A stretch of DNA of 64,000 nt, from positions 62,001 through 126,000 of the forward strand of contig BCIK01000010.1 in the NCBI GenBank assembly GCA_039545295.1. Direction: 5' to 3'. How positions within the stretch are numbered: position 1 is the stretch's first letter; each line of letters begins with the position of its first letter. Positions 17,261-28,553 of this stretch are shown here, piece after piece. The notes beneath the pieces are model-generated. The model saw nothing but the letters and a program-made list of their open reading frames with translations, was not told where the DNA came from and made no database searches. Source of the stretch: Udeniomyces pyricola. Taxonomy: Eukaryota > Basidiomycota > Tremellomycetes > Cystofilobasidiales > Mrakiaceae. Both the position numbers and the translations under genes were made by a program.

Positions 17261-18042
17261 GCAGCAGCAGGGTCAAGGTGTACGCGGCTGGAATGCTATG
17301 AACGAAAGTGAGTGAGGGTTGTTGGGAGAGAACACGGCTTGTATATTGGATAGTGAGGCCAAGCGATGTCCTCAAAAGGACTCTATCATTCTTCCAACAT
17401 CTTGCTTGCCACACATCACAAGAAAAAAAAAACACACTGCGGCCGGACGGATCTGGCCCGTCTGCATGAGCTTCTCTTCTCAAGCATGCACATCCATCAC
17501 ACTTGCCAACACTTCGATCAACCCTACCCTGTTTTCGTTTCGTCCGCTCACCAATCTCAAGACTGATCGAACCCCCTCCCCCCCCCCTCCCCCCCTTCCC
17601 CTTCCATGTTGTCTCCTTTGATATTCAGTTCCTTGCCCCAACTATCTCTGTCCGGATACCTTCACCTGCGTCACTGCTCCAACGCATTGTCCTTGCCCTT
17701 ACGCGTACGTTTAGACCCTCCGACTGAGTCATCATTTCAGCAGATCAAACACGCAGATCCATGATTTCATTACTTACTTGACATCTACTTTGCTCATCAT
17801 CAACACCGTCATCCAACATACATGATCCATGGTTCCCTTTGCGTCTCTCAACCTATTCCCTCTCTCTCTCTCTCTCACCTTCCTCGTCTCCTCCTCCCTT
17901 CTCACTCCAACTCCACTACAGAGAAGATCGCAAATGTTGGCTGCCTGGACCCCCAGGCGAATCCGAGCGGGACCGAGCGTTCGTGTGCGTCCGTGGCGAA
18001 ACGCAATGTGCGAGTGTGACGAAACTAGCCCAGGCCATTTGA
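17136..18042 (+). CDS. LCL2: LCL2-like secretory-pathway protein
   Basis: Lcl2 (long chronological lifespan protein 2) is a small fungal secretory protein; yeast genetics tie it to ER-associated degradation, and its biochemical role is unknown. Three exons (17136-17307, 17629-17704, 17922-18042) give 369 nt (122 aa), the usual size. A signal peptide (VHVLALLTLSVLASAQ) is followed at once by FNPFAQMFHQ and a run of 14 glutamines. Then comes the family signature CPNYLCPDTFTCV, followed by HCPCPYAEDRKCWLP and FVCVRGETQC. Cysteines fall in the family pattern. The first intron holds a long C-rich tract (about 17570-17605). The protein is convergent with the MFS transporter, with only 124 bp between the stops. 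Confidence 0.92.
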
Positions 18043-18166
18043 ATATTAGAAACCCCATCTTTGAATCAAACAACCCATCTGTGTCTCGAGAAAAATCGAA
18101 GAAGAAAAAGAAGAAGAAGAAAACATAAACAAGGATGTCCTTCTGCCCCCCTTTTCCCCCCATCCG

Positions 18167-21100
18167 TCATATGGAGTACCTAAACTCTTCATTCTCCTGG
18201 TCCGTCAAGTCCTTGAACGCGTTTTCATGCGAGAGCAGCCCATCTTCCTCTTCTGAAGGATCATCCTCGTCCTCCCGGATACCACCTGAAGCAATGGCCT
18301 TGCTTGCAGCAGTGTTGTGTTTGGACGCGTTAGCACGAGTATAGTGTCGTCGCAAGCAGAGGAACAACGCCATGTTTCCGCAGCTGAGCAAAGAGGCAAG
18401 CAAAGCGGAGGGGTGAGTCAAGCGCCATGAGCCATGCATCATCGATATTTTCAATAGGAACGTACTGGCAGCCAAGTTGGACGTAGAATGCTGGACGATA
18501 ACCCGGCGCATCGCACGCACGAAATACTGGTTTGAAGTGAGAGTTCGAACCCAGAAGAAGAAGAAGAAGGATCAAAGGTCAGTACATCGTTGCAAATCTA
18601 TAAGCTACGTGAGAACTCGGCGAGGTTCAAGATCTTTCTGCTAGTCTCGTGTACGGGCGACATCATGAGGATGTAGCCGGGCCGAGCCTAACGGATGAGT
18701 ATCAAATCAGTATAAGTGATCAGTCAGTCACCTTGAGGGCCGAGTCTGAGAACCAAAGTGGGTGATCAAAAACCAATTTAGCAGTAGACCAACTCAAGAG
18801 GCAAACAAAAGTCAACTACGTCGAAACCATAAGAAGTCAAAAAGAAAAATGAAGTCTCTATGACTGAAAAGGCATGAAAGGACTGGTAAGACCATCATGA
18901 ACCATGCGCAGTGCATGGATCATCCTGATCGACCAGCTCGTACGTACGCGTTGCCACAAGCCCATGCTACGAACGTCATGGCCGTCGCCATGGTCTTCTT
19001 TGTCTGATCGAATCGAATCGGCGATCCAATCAGTTTTTTTTAGTTTAGTTTTGTTTTGTTTTGAGAGAGGCATCTACCGGAGTAGAGTCAAAAGATCTAA
19101 ACGCCAACTGCCATTGAGCTCACCTGGCCAGCTACGTTTCGGGTGAGAAGGGAGAAGGAGAGGGAAGACTGGGCGTTGGAGGCAATGGAGAGATAGAATG
19201 ATATCAAGAGGAAAACCCCATGAGGTGGATCGTTGGGGATAGTGAGAAAGCCAATGGCGGAGGCCAAACAGGGAACAGTAAATGTCTGCCAACGAGAATG
19301 CGAGAAAAAAAAAAAAAAGAGAAAAAAAAGATAGAGAAGACAAGGGACGGTAAGAAGAGCGAAGGAAAGGACTTGGAGACGGCAAGCTGCAGGATCATAG
19401 AAAGATGTGTTGACAAATACTCAAACTTACTGTCATGACGATCAGTGTTTGATGAAAACGCCGAGCGAGCCAAGCCGATGCAAGAAGGACAACAATCTGA
19501 ATAGCACCTCTAGCAAGCAAACAAGCATGAATTTCAGACGGTTGGGCATCAAGGTTGATCAGTGACCCTTCGTCGACTCTTAAAAGGGATACAAATCGAA
19601 CACAACTAGCGACAACGAACTGACTGGACAATAGATAACAGGTTGGCTTGACGGGTCGAAAACCCAAGCTGATCTGTGATGACGATGTTGGAAAAAGCTC
19701 CGAGACCGCCTGTCGGCACCGTATTGAAGAATTGGACCGACATGAGTGCCCAGACTTGAGGATCGCAAAGAGCTTCACGGATCTATGGTGTCCAAACATA
19801 TCAAAAGCAAAGTCATGGTTGCCAGGCGTTGTGGAATGGTGTTCAGTGTCGACATGACAGATTGACGGGCCACTTCGTAGCAGCAAACGTAGACACAGCA
19901 TATATTCATACAGCGGAGTCCTACGAACTTGATATCCCTTTACCGACTTGTTTCTGAAACCGGTGTTGTTGTTTCGAATCCGCTCAACCAGCAGCACGCG
20001 ATCCTGCTCTGAGAAGAACCGACTGCTTTGCATCGGACTATCAGGCAGCCACCATCGCACAAAGCCAGCCCATGCGATGGTGCAGCATCCTAGGACCTGA
20101 TGCCGATAGCACCCATATGCAGAAGACGAAGAGCAGACGAAATCAGAAAATCTCTCCGCATACGATGGCGCTTCGGAGGTTAAAACTGACTCAAGAGACA
20201 CTGTTAGGTACACTGAGGCTGCGACGTACGAGGTACATGATTTGCCATGACTTGAGAGCGGTATGCTTGATCTGGGCAAACCCCAAAGCTAGGAGTCCAC
20301 CGAAAGCTGTCTGAACGCCATTCATGCAATACTATTGCACGTACGTCCAATATCAAGGAAAATCAGCCGCCGATGACGCTTCCAATCCAATGAGATTGCA
20401 TTCAACATCAGGGAGAAAAAAAACTCACCCAGAGAGCGGCCGTTTCTGCTTGCTCGTCCTTTTGGAACCACATACTCGTGAGCACGAGAAGGCTCGGCTG
20501 AATTGAGCATTCAAAGACTAGCGAAAAGAAAGGAGATATCAAATTCTTCAATGTTCCTTGTTCCGATTTCTGTTCCGATTTTTTTTATCCGTTCGTCTGT
20601 CTAGGTAGAGCGCTAGCTGACTGACTCACCACCTAGGAGAGTGCGTAACTGTTATGACACATTCCAACGAGCGAGATATAAGCTCTCAAAATGAGCATTG
20701 ATCACTGATCAGTCGGCTGACTTGATACCTGAACCGAGACGAGAGAGAGAGCGGCTCACCACGAGCAAACTTGTAAAGCTGTTGGCTGCACTCGTCGCGG
20801 CGATTGTCAAGCCCCAGGCACAGATGTTGAAACTCAACCACTGTTCGATATGTGGCCCCGAGTACGAATGGACCCTACTGTCAACATAGTACTCAAGTAT
20901 ATCGATAATTATGGGACCGTTAGTACGATGCCGATGCTCACCTTAGATATAGGCAGGCGTTGGATTATGAAATTCTGAGGGAACTCGCATATCAGGATCG
21001 CGCTGGTCGACCAGGAAGCAAATCATGCGATCAACGCGATTAGAGAGCTGGCGAATAAGACGAACAGTGCACTCCAAGGTCACACTAGTGGGCCTATCTG

Positions 21101-21978
21101 ATAGGCTACGAAAGTCTTTCATAGTGATCACCACGCAAGCACTGCCGTGGACTTACAGGTAGACGCAGGTGGTAAGCGTGTTGTACTCCTGACCTTTGAG
21201 CTTGGCATCCGTCCTAAAAACCCAGGCCAAAATCAACGCTTCAACGAACCATCAAGAGGATCGCCGAAAAGTCTGGATGAGCCAATAGAAAACGTGAGAT
21301 ACCTGATGCCCATGATGGATGCAAAACTGAGTGTCGCTTTGTCCAGGCTTTGAAAGAGTTGGGTGCCGAGCATGACGAAACGGACGTGTCTATTAACCAG
21401 GCGTTTGAGTCTGATCCAAATGAATACCAGGTCAGTGAATTGACAAGAGCCAGCTCTATATGGGAGTACATATACGGTGACACTGATGAGTAGACGTGTG
21501 AGTGAACGGACCGTCGGTTCTCTTCTGGCGAGATATCCATCATGATGACGGCGGAGGCCGGATCATGCTGCAAACCGCTTCCTTCACCGTCATTGTTAGT
21601 CAGTGATCGATACGAGTCTATGGTACCCCCTCAGGTCGTCAGACACCATAACCAAAGGCAGGTCTGAAGAGATGTCGTTCCATCGAACACAAGTGTATGC
21701 GTTAACCAAGCGGATGTAAGCTGGAGGAACTGGACCTACTTACTACCTTGATCGACAGCGATCATATTATGCTCCGCAGCTTGCTGCCAGTGCTGCTGCT
21801 GCTTCTGCATGTTGTCTGCATGTTGGTCGACCTCTCCCACGACCATTCCATCATCATCATCGTGGTCCGGCCACGCCGGCGCTTCAGCTGCGCTGGCGAA
21901 TGGGGATGCTGTCGGGTTCATCGCTACCACAGTACTGGCATCCGTCCGGCTTGATGACGCGACTTTGGTGGTTGACAT
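18167..21978 (-). CDS. MFS anion/allantoate permease (Dal5/Tna1-like, ACS family)
   Basis: This is a 12-helix major facilitator of the fungal Dal5-type (anion:cation symporter) group, which imports allantoate, ureidosuccinate, nicotinate or similar organic anions; the substrate is not predictable here. Exons joined on the minus strand give a Gln/Asp-rich cytosolic N-terminus, SLDKATLSFASIMGIR, LKGQEYNTLTTCVYLGILIC, EFPQNFIIQRLPISK, FNICAWGLTIAATSAANSF, RTLLGVFECSIQPSLLVLTS, MWFQKDEQAE, KSWQIMYL, WWLPDSPM, ERIRNNNTGFRNKSVKGYQ, REALCDPQVWALMSVQFFNT, NIVITDQLGF, TRNVAGQTKKTMATAMTFVA and DAPGYRPAFYVQLG. It ends at the TGA at 18167-18169. The gene is broken into many short exons, two of them micro-exons (20630-20648 and 18732-18745). 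The start at 21978 is the first ATG of exon 1. Exon 1 and the weakly conserved linker exon near 21500-21570 are less certain. Confidence 0.88.
18732..18745 (-). other. 14-nt micro-exon of the MFS permease gene
   Basis: The minus-strand sequence ACTCGGCCCTCAAG is bounded by tcag and gtgact. It joins the exon ending at 18948 (…ACGNA) to the exon starting at 18526 and yields ACGNALGPQVF, the expected family sequence (G-N-x-x-G-P-Q). Without it the frame is lost. Flanking introns are 202 and 205 nt. Confidence 0.85.
20630..20648 (-). other. 19-nt micro-exon of the MFS permease gene
   Basis: The minus-strand sequence TTACGCACTCTCCTAGGTG is preceded by an AG (…ataacag) and followed by gtgagt. Joined to its neighbours (previous exon ending at 20760, next beginning at 20517) it encodes L-R-T-L-L-G-V and completes the family motif RTLLGVFE. 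Flanking introns are about 111 and 112 nt. Skipping it would shift the frame. Confidence 0.85.
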
Positions 21979-23239
21979 AGACGTACCTTTAGAATCGACC
22001 TCTAGTAATCGAGTCGACGACGATCAATCATTCTCATCATGATGATCATCCAAGGGCTCATGCATGGCCTTCAACAATAGGGCGATTCAGAGTTGAACTG
22101 ACTTTATCATGGAGTCTCGTTGTTACGTGCGGTCATAGATCTTCATAAGTACCAGCACACATCAGCTCAACTCCGAATCCGATACAGAAACATATATATA
22201 GGGCGAGGAGGAAAAAAAACGGCTGGTTCGCTACGGTACAGAGATCCTTTGCAGTTCTACCAAACGAGTTCCTTATATATCTTGCATTTAATCATTGACC
22301 ATGATGCATCACGTGCACCACCACTACTACCATCAGTATTTTACTACCTAGCTTGACTTCCCAACCCTCCTTTGTTTTCTCTCCACATGATTGATGGTGG
22401 GATCGATGATCATTCGATCCTCCATGATTTCCTCGTATGTACGCTTGGTGAGTGTTACTCAGCTCGTTCATGCCAAGGTGCATCAAGGACGCTGTTGTTA
22501 GCAATCGATTTGCTGGGTCCACACGGAGCAGCTGTTCAAGCTCCATTTTATACCTTCAATTTTGCACATATAGAGCTGAGAAGCTGAGAGCTTGAACATT
22601 GAGAATGAGATCCGTCAACCAGCTACTTGCGCCAAGAAAAAGAGCATGCCACCAGGTCGAGAAAGCGAGAGAGAACAAAACAGGTAAGCTTTTTTTTATT
22701 GTTAAAAAAAAAAAAGGTAAAAGTGGGATGGGTTCTCAGTGAATTCGTAGTACGTGCTGCTGAGAAAGAGTTGGCTTCCGAGGGAAGGAGTGTGAGTCTA
22801 TACATGGATCGATGTGTGTGTAAGTGTGTGTATGAATGTGAGAGAGAGTGAGCAGGAGGAGATGAACGAGTTGGAAAAGCAAAGTGACCAAGCGTGAATG
22901 GATTGGGAAATGGGTGGACATGATGATGAAGAGGAGAGAAAGAAGAAAGAAAGAAAAAGAAAGAAAGAAAGGCTCAATGGAGGACGACGAGAGGAAAAAA
23001 GTCCAGAGTGTTCCAGATGAGCAGTTCAACGGATAGATGAGTGAAGCGGAACGGGTGGTACGAGTAGAGATGAGTCGGTATATGTATCAATGGTATATCA
23101 GGAGAAAGAAAGAAAGAGAAAGTTCGTGCCCCCCCCCCCCCCCCCCCCCTCTTCCCAAACTTCCCTTTCTAGGGAGAGTCTCCATCAAAACCATGTACTC
23201 CCCTCATTGAATGATCTTTTCCTCTGCACACCAACTACC
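21979..23239. other. Intergenic region MFS permease - kinesin-8
   Basis: About 1.26 kb, AT-richer than its surroundings. It holds the MFS promoter and the kinesin 3' end. Visible are a purine-rich stretch with GAAA repeats (about 22930-22975), a short TG-rich stretch (about 22814-22840) and a long C run (about 23129-23149). No gene or structured RNA recognised. Confidence 0.5.
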
Positions 23240-26200
23240 CTATCTCCACACACCAGCACCCCCAGTTCTTCCCCTCAAACTTCCACTCGTCTCCGAACTC
23301 GACATCCCAACTCCGCCCGGCCCACCCAGAGCAAGATCAGGCGCCGCCGCGAGTCTCGCAGCCGTCGGAAGCGCATAACTCGGCAACGTCGATGAGCTAC
23401 TACTACTGCTACTACCACCACCACCAGGTGGGGCATAACTCGCTCGAGAGCTGAACGAGGAAGACGTCACCCGAGCTCCGTTACCCGTCGCCAGATTCGT
23501 AGTGGAGAGACTCGGTCGACCCGCTTTCGAACCGAGTGCCATCGATGGTTTTTTAAGCGGCGAGTTTGAGGTCCGACGGGATGGATGGTGTTGTGACGAA
23601 GGGAGGGGATGTGAGTTGTGATGAGCGCCACCGTGATCGGCGGAGAGAAGGGGAACTCGACGGGCACCCCCTCCCAAAGCGGAGGATGAGGCGAGAGACA
23701 AAGGTTTGGAGGAAGATGCTGAGCTGGATACCGATGCTGTTGATGGAGGATGGATAGGGAACGAAGGAAGAATATCGAGATGGGATGAAGAGTGCGAGGA
23801 GGGAGACGATGTCGGGGACGGCACCGGAATGAGGGAATTTCGACCTCGTTTCGATCGAACGGGGCCAAGCGAATTTCTAGCAGAAGATGAAGTGGAGCCG
23901 GAAGCTAGGGACGATTGTCGGCGTTTAGAAGGAGACGATACGAGGTGAAGAGGGTGATGGTGTTGGCGTTTGATGGCGGAAGTTAGGCTTGGACGGGGAC
24001 CTCGGTGCGATGCCATTGCGGTGGAGTGAACGGCCGGCTCGGACGAGAAAGACGCAGAAGCAGAGGTACCTGAAAGACCATGGGCCTGTCCCGGTGCAAA
24101 GAGTGAGAACGGTTTCTGGCCTGTGTTGCCGAGGGCGTTTTCTGCGGTGGTGGTCACGGGACGAGAAGTTGAACTCGAAAAGGTGACAGCAGAGTTGAGA
24201 CGATCTGTGATGGAAGCCGAGTTGAGCGACGACGGGTTCTCGGTGAATGACGTTGGGGTCAAGGATGATGATTCTGGGCGTGTAGTGGATGGAGCAAAGG
24301 AAAAGGCTCCCGAGGTAGTAGAATCCTCCGAGCCTTCGGGCAGAGATGCGAACGTGGGCGTCTTGGATGACTTCAAAAAGTTGGCCCCCCAGCTAGCCGT
24401 CTTGGGGAGCGAGAGGACCTTGGCGGGAGGAGGCAAACTAGGGTTCGTCGTTGAAGGGAGAGCAGCAACGGTATCCTGATCATCCTCCCACTCCCCCTCA
24501 ACACTCTCCTGTTCCCCCTGCGCAGTTCCATCTCCACTTTCAAGCGAACCCTCTTCCTCTTCTAACACTGCCCCTGCGTTTCCCAAACTCCGACTAGCAT
24601 CGTCAATCTCCCCTTCGCCCGCCTCGTCCTTCCACCTGAACGTCTTTTTCGGCTGTGCCGCGTGGCTACCGCCTCCGCCGAGCCCGAGGGGTCCTCCGGC
24701 GAGAGCAGAAGGTTTTTTCGTAGGGAGCTTGATAGGCGAGGGAGCACCGAGACGAGGACCCGGTTTGGAAGATGATGCGTTGAGCATGCGACGAGCAGCA
24801 GGGGATTGATGCAGAGGCCCAGAGGCAAGCGATCGACGGGGCCGAAGAGGTTTCGAGTGAAGAGCTGTGGGATGAGCAGCGGCATGGTTGACGAGTGATG
24901 AAAGAGCGGGAGGAGGAAGAGGGGATGATACGACTGACGAAACGTAAGGGGCAGCAGCATATGAAGCAGCGGCAGATGGGAAAGATTGGTTTGTTGAGGA
25001 AGACGAAGAGGCTGTAGCAAAGGTGGAAGTTGTTGATGACGCGTAGGTATTCTCTGAGCTGGTCCCTCCTCTACCAAGCTCGCTCCGACTAGGCTTCATG
25101 AGTCCCTCGAGGACGCCCCCTTCAATGTTACCCAGAACCTCGCCCAATCGCTGGACAGCTTCGCCCATCTCCTGAACCTCGGCACTCTCGTCCCCTTCCC
25201 CTTGCCATTTGCCAACGCATCGCTGCATCCTCCCTCTTTCTTCTCGCACGACCCCGCCGACCTTGGCTCCGACACCGACGAGTCCAACAATACGTTCAGC
25301 CTGACCTTGGACGGCCGCTCGAAGGCGGGCTTCCCTAGCTTTCGATTTGGCGAGCTCCATCTCGAGCGAGCAATTGGTCGTCGTCGACAAAATAGTCGTT
25401 CGAGCTAGTTCGTCTAATCGATCGAGCCGACGAGAAGAGACAGCGCGAATGACGCCTTCGAGCATCGACTGCGAGCGAGAAGAAGCTTGCAGCCGAGTTT
25501 GTAGAGCGCTCGACCGGAGAAGATCTTCGTCAGCGTGCGAGATTTGACGAAGGAGATCCCGCTCGGTCGCGAGGGGTGTGGCAAGGGGTGAAGGCAATCG
25601 GTCGAGTTCAACGAGACGTGCTCGGATCGGACCCAAGCGAGCTTCCGTCGCAAAGATAGTCGTCTCAACGAAAGCCCCATCGACAATCTGCTCTCGTGTC
25701 TGGTCGAGCTTGGTTTGGACGTCTGTTCGAGCTTTATCGACCTCTTGCTTCGCCTCGGCTTTCCGTCGATCCTCGGCCGCGGTCGCTTCGAGGGCTTTCG
25801 TCTCTAGCTTGGTCTGAAGCATTGCAATAGTAGCCTGGAGCTCTGAAATGCGTTGAACGTATTGCTTGACGTGAAGGTTTACCGAATAGGTATCTCTTGA
25901 GACGACCATCTTGATCTGCTTGGCTCGATTGGCGTACTTGAGCGTGTTTTGCGTGTCTTCGTAGTGTACAGACGAAGGGGAGACGCAGACGATCATGACC
26001 GTTTTGCAGTTGCCACCGAGAGAGAACTCGAGAAGTCGCGTCAGTTTGGAGTCGCGATACGGAACGTGATGAGACGATGCGGCCTTGGAGGACGATGCAG
26101 GCCGTTGGCACAGGGAGTTGATGCAGTTGCCAAGCGCAAGGAGGGATTTATTGATGGCCGACCCCTCCTTCATACGGGCTCCCAAATTGGACGTTGCGGC

Positions 26201-27869
26201 CGCTCGCTCCGAACCGGCAAGATCAATGATACTGAGCGTCGCAAGTGTCGTCCCCGCGACGAGACCAGCGTCCCTCGGCGTCACCTTGACACTGATCTGA
26301 AGGACCGCGTGCGAGCGGGAACTCGTCTTGTTGGCATTGGTCGCTTCGGTCCGACGGCGTCGGTTGCCCTTTTCGACAAGATCTTGGATGTGTTGACTAT
26401 CAGTCGGGATGATCTGCGTAAGATTGACAACAGAGATCCGGGCTTGCTTGCGAGCGCCTCCACCAAGCGTCTCATCTTGGCCCTTACGTAGAGCTAAGCC
26501 TTGGCCGTTCCGAGGGGCTTCGACGTCGGTGAGGAGATCGCGGATCGTTTCGTTGTAAATTTCGAGGTAGGAGACCGTCACTTGGACTTGGAGCTTGTCG
26601 GATTTGTCGGAGATGGTCTGAAAGAGGCGGTCCATAGTTCGTTGAATGACACCGGGGTTGACGCAGTGGGAAAGACCCTCTTCGTCGTACTCGTACTGGC
26701 CGTTGATGGTGTGAGTCTTTCCGCATCCGGTAGCCTAATGGGAATGAATAGAAAAGGATAAAGTTATGAGAAATGTCAATACGGAGAGAAAGGTGGGAAG
26801 AAAAGGTCAACCATTGCGTCCGACGCGACTTGGTAACGGGTTTCCTCTCGTCTTGCCTCACGTCCATACTCGTGCACTAGCTGCAAAGTGCTCCTCATGT
26901 AGGCCTAGGATGAGTAATGATAGACTAACCCCATAGGCAAACACTGTGGCATTGTATCCATCGAGCAGGCCATCCAAGAGCGGGAGAGCTGTCCGGTCAA
27001 AGATCTCCTCCTGCGTTGATTGCCGATCGAACACCTCGTCAAAGCAATACCTGATACCCGCCAAACGAGGGAAACGTGAATTCAGTCAATCAAGGAGTAT
27101 CATGAGATGCCAGTGCTAAAGAAAGGAGTGTTTGATTAGACGTGTTACGAACCTGGCGTCCTTGTAGCGACGTGCGCCAGGTGCAGAGGATTGAAACCGG
27201 GCGGTCGGAGTCGTTTCCGGAGCGTCAAAGATGAGGGTTCGGTGGTCGACGACGTCTGATCAAAGCACGGAGTTGATGACAACGTAGACGACGAGGAAGA
27301 AGGATGCTAGCACGTCAGTATAAATACAGATCGTTCCCTATCTTTTGGTTCATCAATGATGACGAAGGAAGGGGAGACACAAGAGGAAAAGCACAGTTCC
27401 TTAGATTTAAACAACCCCTCCCTCCCTTTGCCCTTTGGCCCCTTCCCATCCTCGTTTCTATAGTTCTGTCCGTATCGTGTGCTTTACAGTAATCTCGTAA
27501 GTAGACTGACCGATGATCTCCCTGTACCCTCTCCCGCCATGGCCGAACCCAATGGGGATCTCCTTTCTCGGCGTCGCCGTCGCCGCCGAGAACGAATTGT
27601 CAAACGTCGTCGAGAGGCCTCCTGTTCCGTTGATGCTCCCGTCGGTCTGAGGGATTTTGGCGGCTTCTTCGGCGGAGAGAGGACGGACTCGGACTGGGTT
27701 GGTCGATGATGGTGAGACATATTAAAATCAAAGAAGAGAGAGTTATAGTGAGCAGTGGGATTCAAGATTGAGCAAGGTAAGAGAGGTTGGTTGAGTGATA
27801 CTAGAAGATGAGAATGAGGGCGAGAAGACAAGACTGACCGACGACTTTGATAGAGTTATTCTCGGCCAT
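23240..27869 (-). CDS. KIP3: Kinesin-8 motor (Kip3/KIF18 family)
   Basis: Kinesin-8 motors walk to microtubule plus ends and limit their length, setting spindle size and chromosome alignment. Exon 1 gives MAENNSIKVV, exon 2 VRVRPLSAEEAAKIP, exon 3 VDHRTLIFDAPE, exon 4 YCFDEVFD and YNATVFAYG. The last exon (about 26732-23240, no introns) begins with the P-loop ATGCGKTHTI. Switch I is NKTSSRSHAV and switch II DLAGSERAAA. Family-defining sequence after the motor is HYEDTQNTLKYANRAKQIK followed by HVKQYVQRISELQATIAMLQ. Coiled coil follows, then a tail of about 700 residues rich in Ser, Pro and basic clusters, probably for microtubule binding and phosphorylation. Total about 1,300 aa. The intron after exon 3 starts with GTTCGT (27152). 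Confidence 0.94.
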
Positions 27870-28103
27870 GGTTTAGGAAGGCAAAGAGGTGGGCAATATC
27901 ACGTCCACACGCAAGAAGGAGGAAGAGTGGAAGGAGAAGAAGGAAGATGAACCGGGTTTGAATGAGCCGGCAGAAGAAAGAAAGGGGAAGGACAAGGTTG
28001 ATCGATGCAGCGAGTGACGAATTGAGCCCAGGTGAGAAGGGCGGGCGCGGCAAGAGAAGGGGGAGGTCGAGAATGAAGGAAGCCGAAGTAGTTGTTGCCG
28101 ATG

Positions 28104-28137
<34 letters not shown>

Positions 28138-28553
28138 AAGACGGAAAAGACTGAAAAGGGAGAGAATGTGTGTGTGTTGTGTGTGTGTGTGTGTATGTGT
28201 GCTGAGCTGAAGGAGAGGGTTGTATGAGACCAATTAGATGAGCGTGAAGAGGATGGACCGAGACAGGTCAGCTGTCAGAGGGGGCAGGGCAATGATTAGT
28301 CGAAGCGTTTTGCGCAAAAGCCGATGGTTCATTCATCTTCCATCTCGCGAATCAATTACCACAAAACAAACGCGTCCTGCCACGTCAATCATCATCATCA
28401 TCATCGTTATCACCCAATCACGCGTCTCTCATTTTTCGTTTTCTTTTTCTTTTTCTTCTTGTTCTCTTCATTCTTTTTACTTCTCCCCACATCATCAGTC
28501 TCTCCTCGCCAGTGCTCCAGCATACACGTCACCATCATACATTCATCCATTAA
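27870..28553. other. Kinesin-8 upstream region with GT microsatellites
   Basis: This region of 684 bp lies between the kinesin start and the GRP94 stop. It has two TG repeat blocks, about 28105-28134 and 28168-28201. The GRP94-proximal half is TC-rich on the + strand. No gene seen. Confidence 0.6.
28105..28201. repeat. (TG)n microsatellite, two blocks
   Basis: Two runs of alternating TG separated by about 33 bp, about 240-330 bp upstream of the kinesin-8 start codon. Likely length-variable. Confidence 0.9.

Noticed and set aside
18535..18560. Possible tRNA T-arm (gttcgaa) near 18545
   Set aside because: The stem does not pair and no acceptor or D arm is present. The sequence is intron of the MFS gene. 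I found no tRNA in the window.
19560..19640. Another GTTCGT donor in the MFS gene near 19620
   Set aside because: Using it breaks the frame. The donor a few bases upstream (gtcagt) gives the expected SIVQGAIQIVV join, so it was not counted.
22814..23110. Small gene in the MFS - kinesin gap
   Set aside because: Open frames here consist of GAAA/TG repeats and have no splice or family support.
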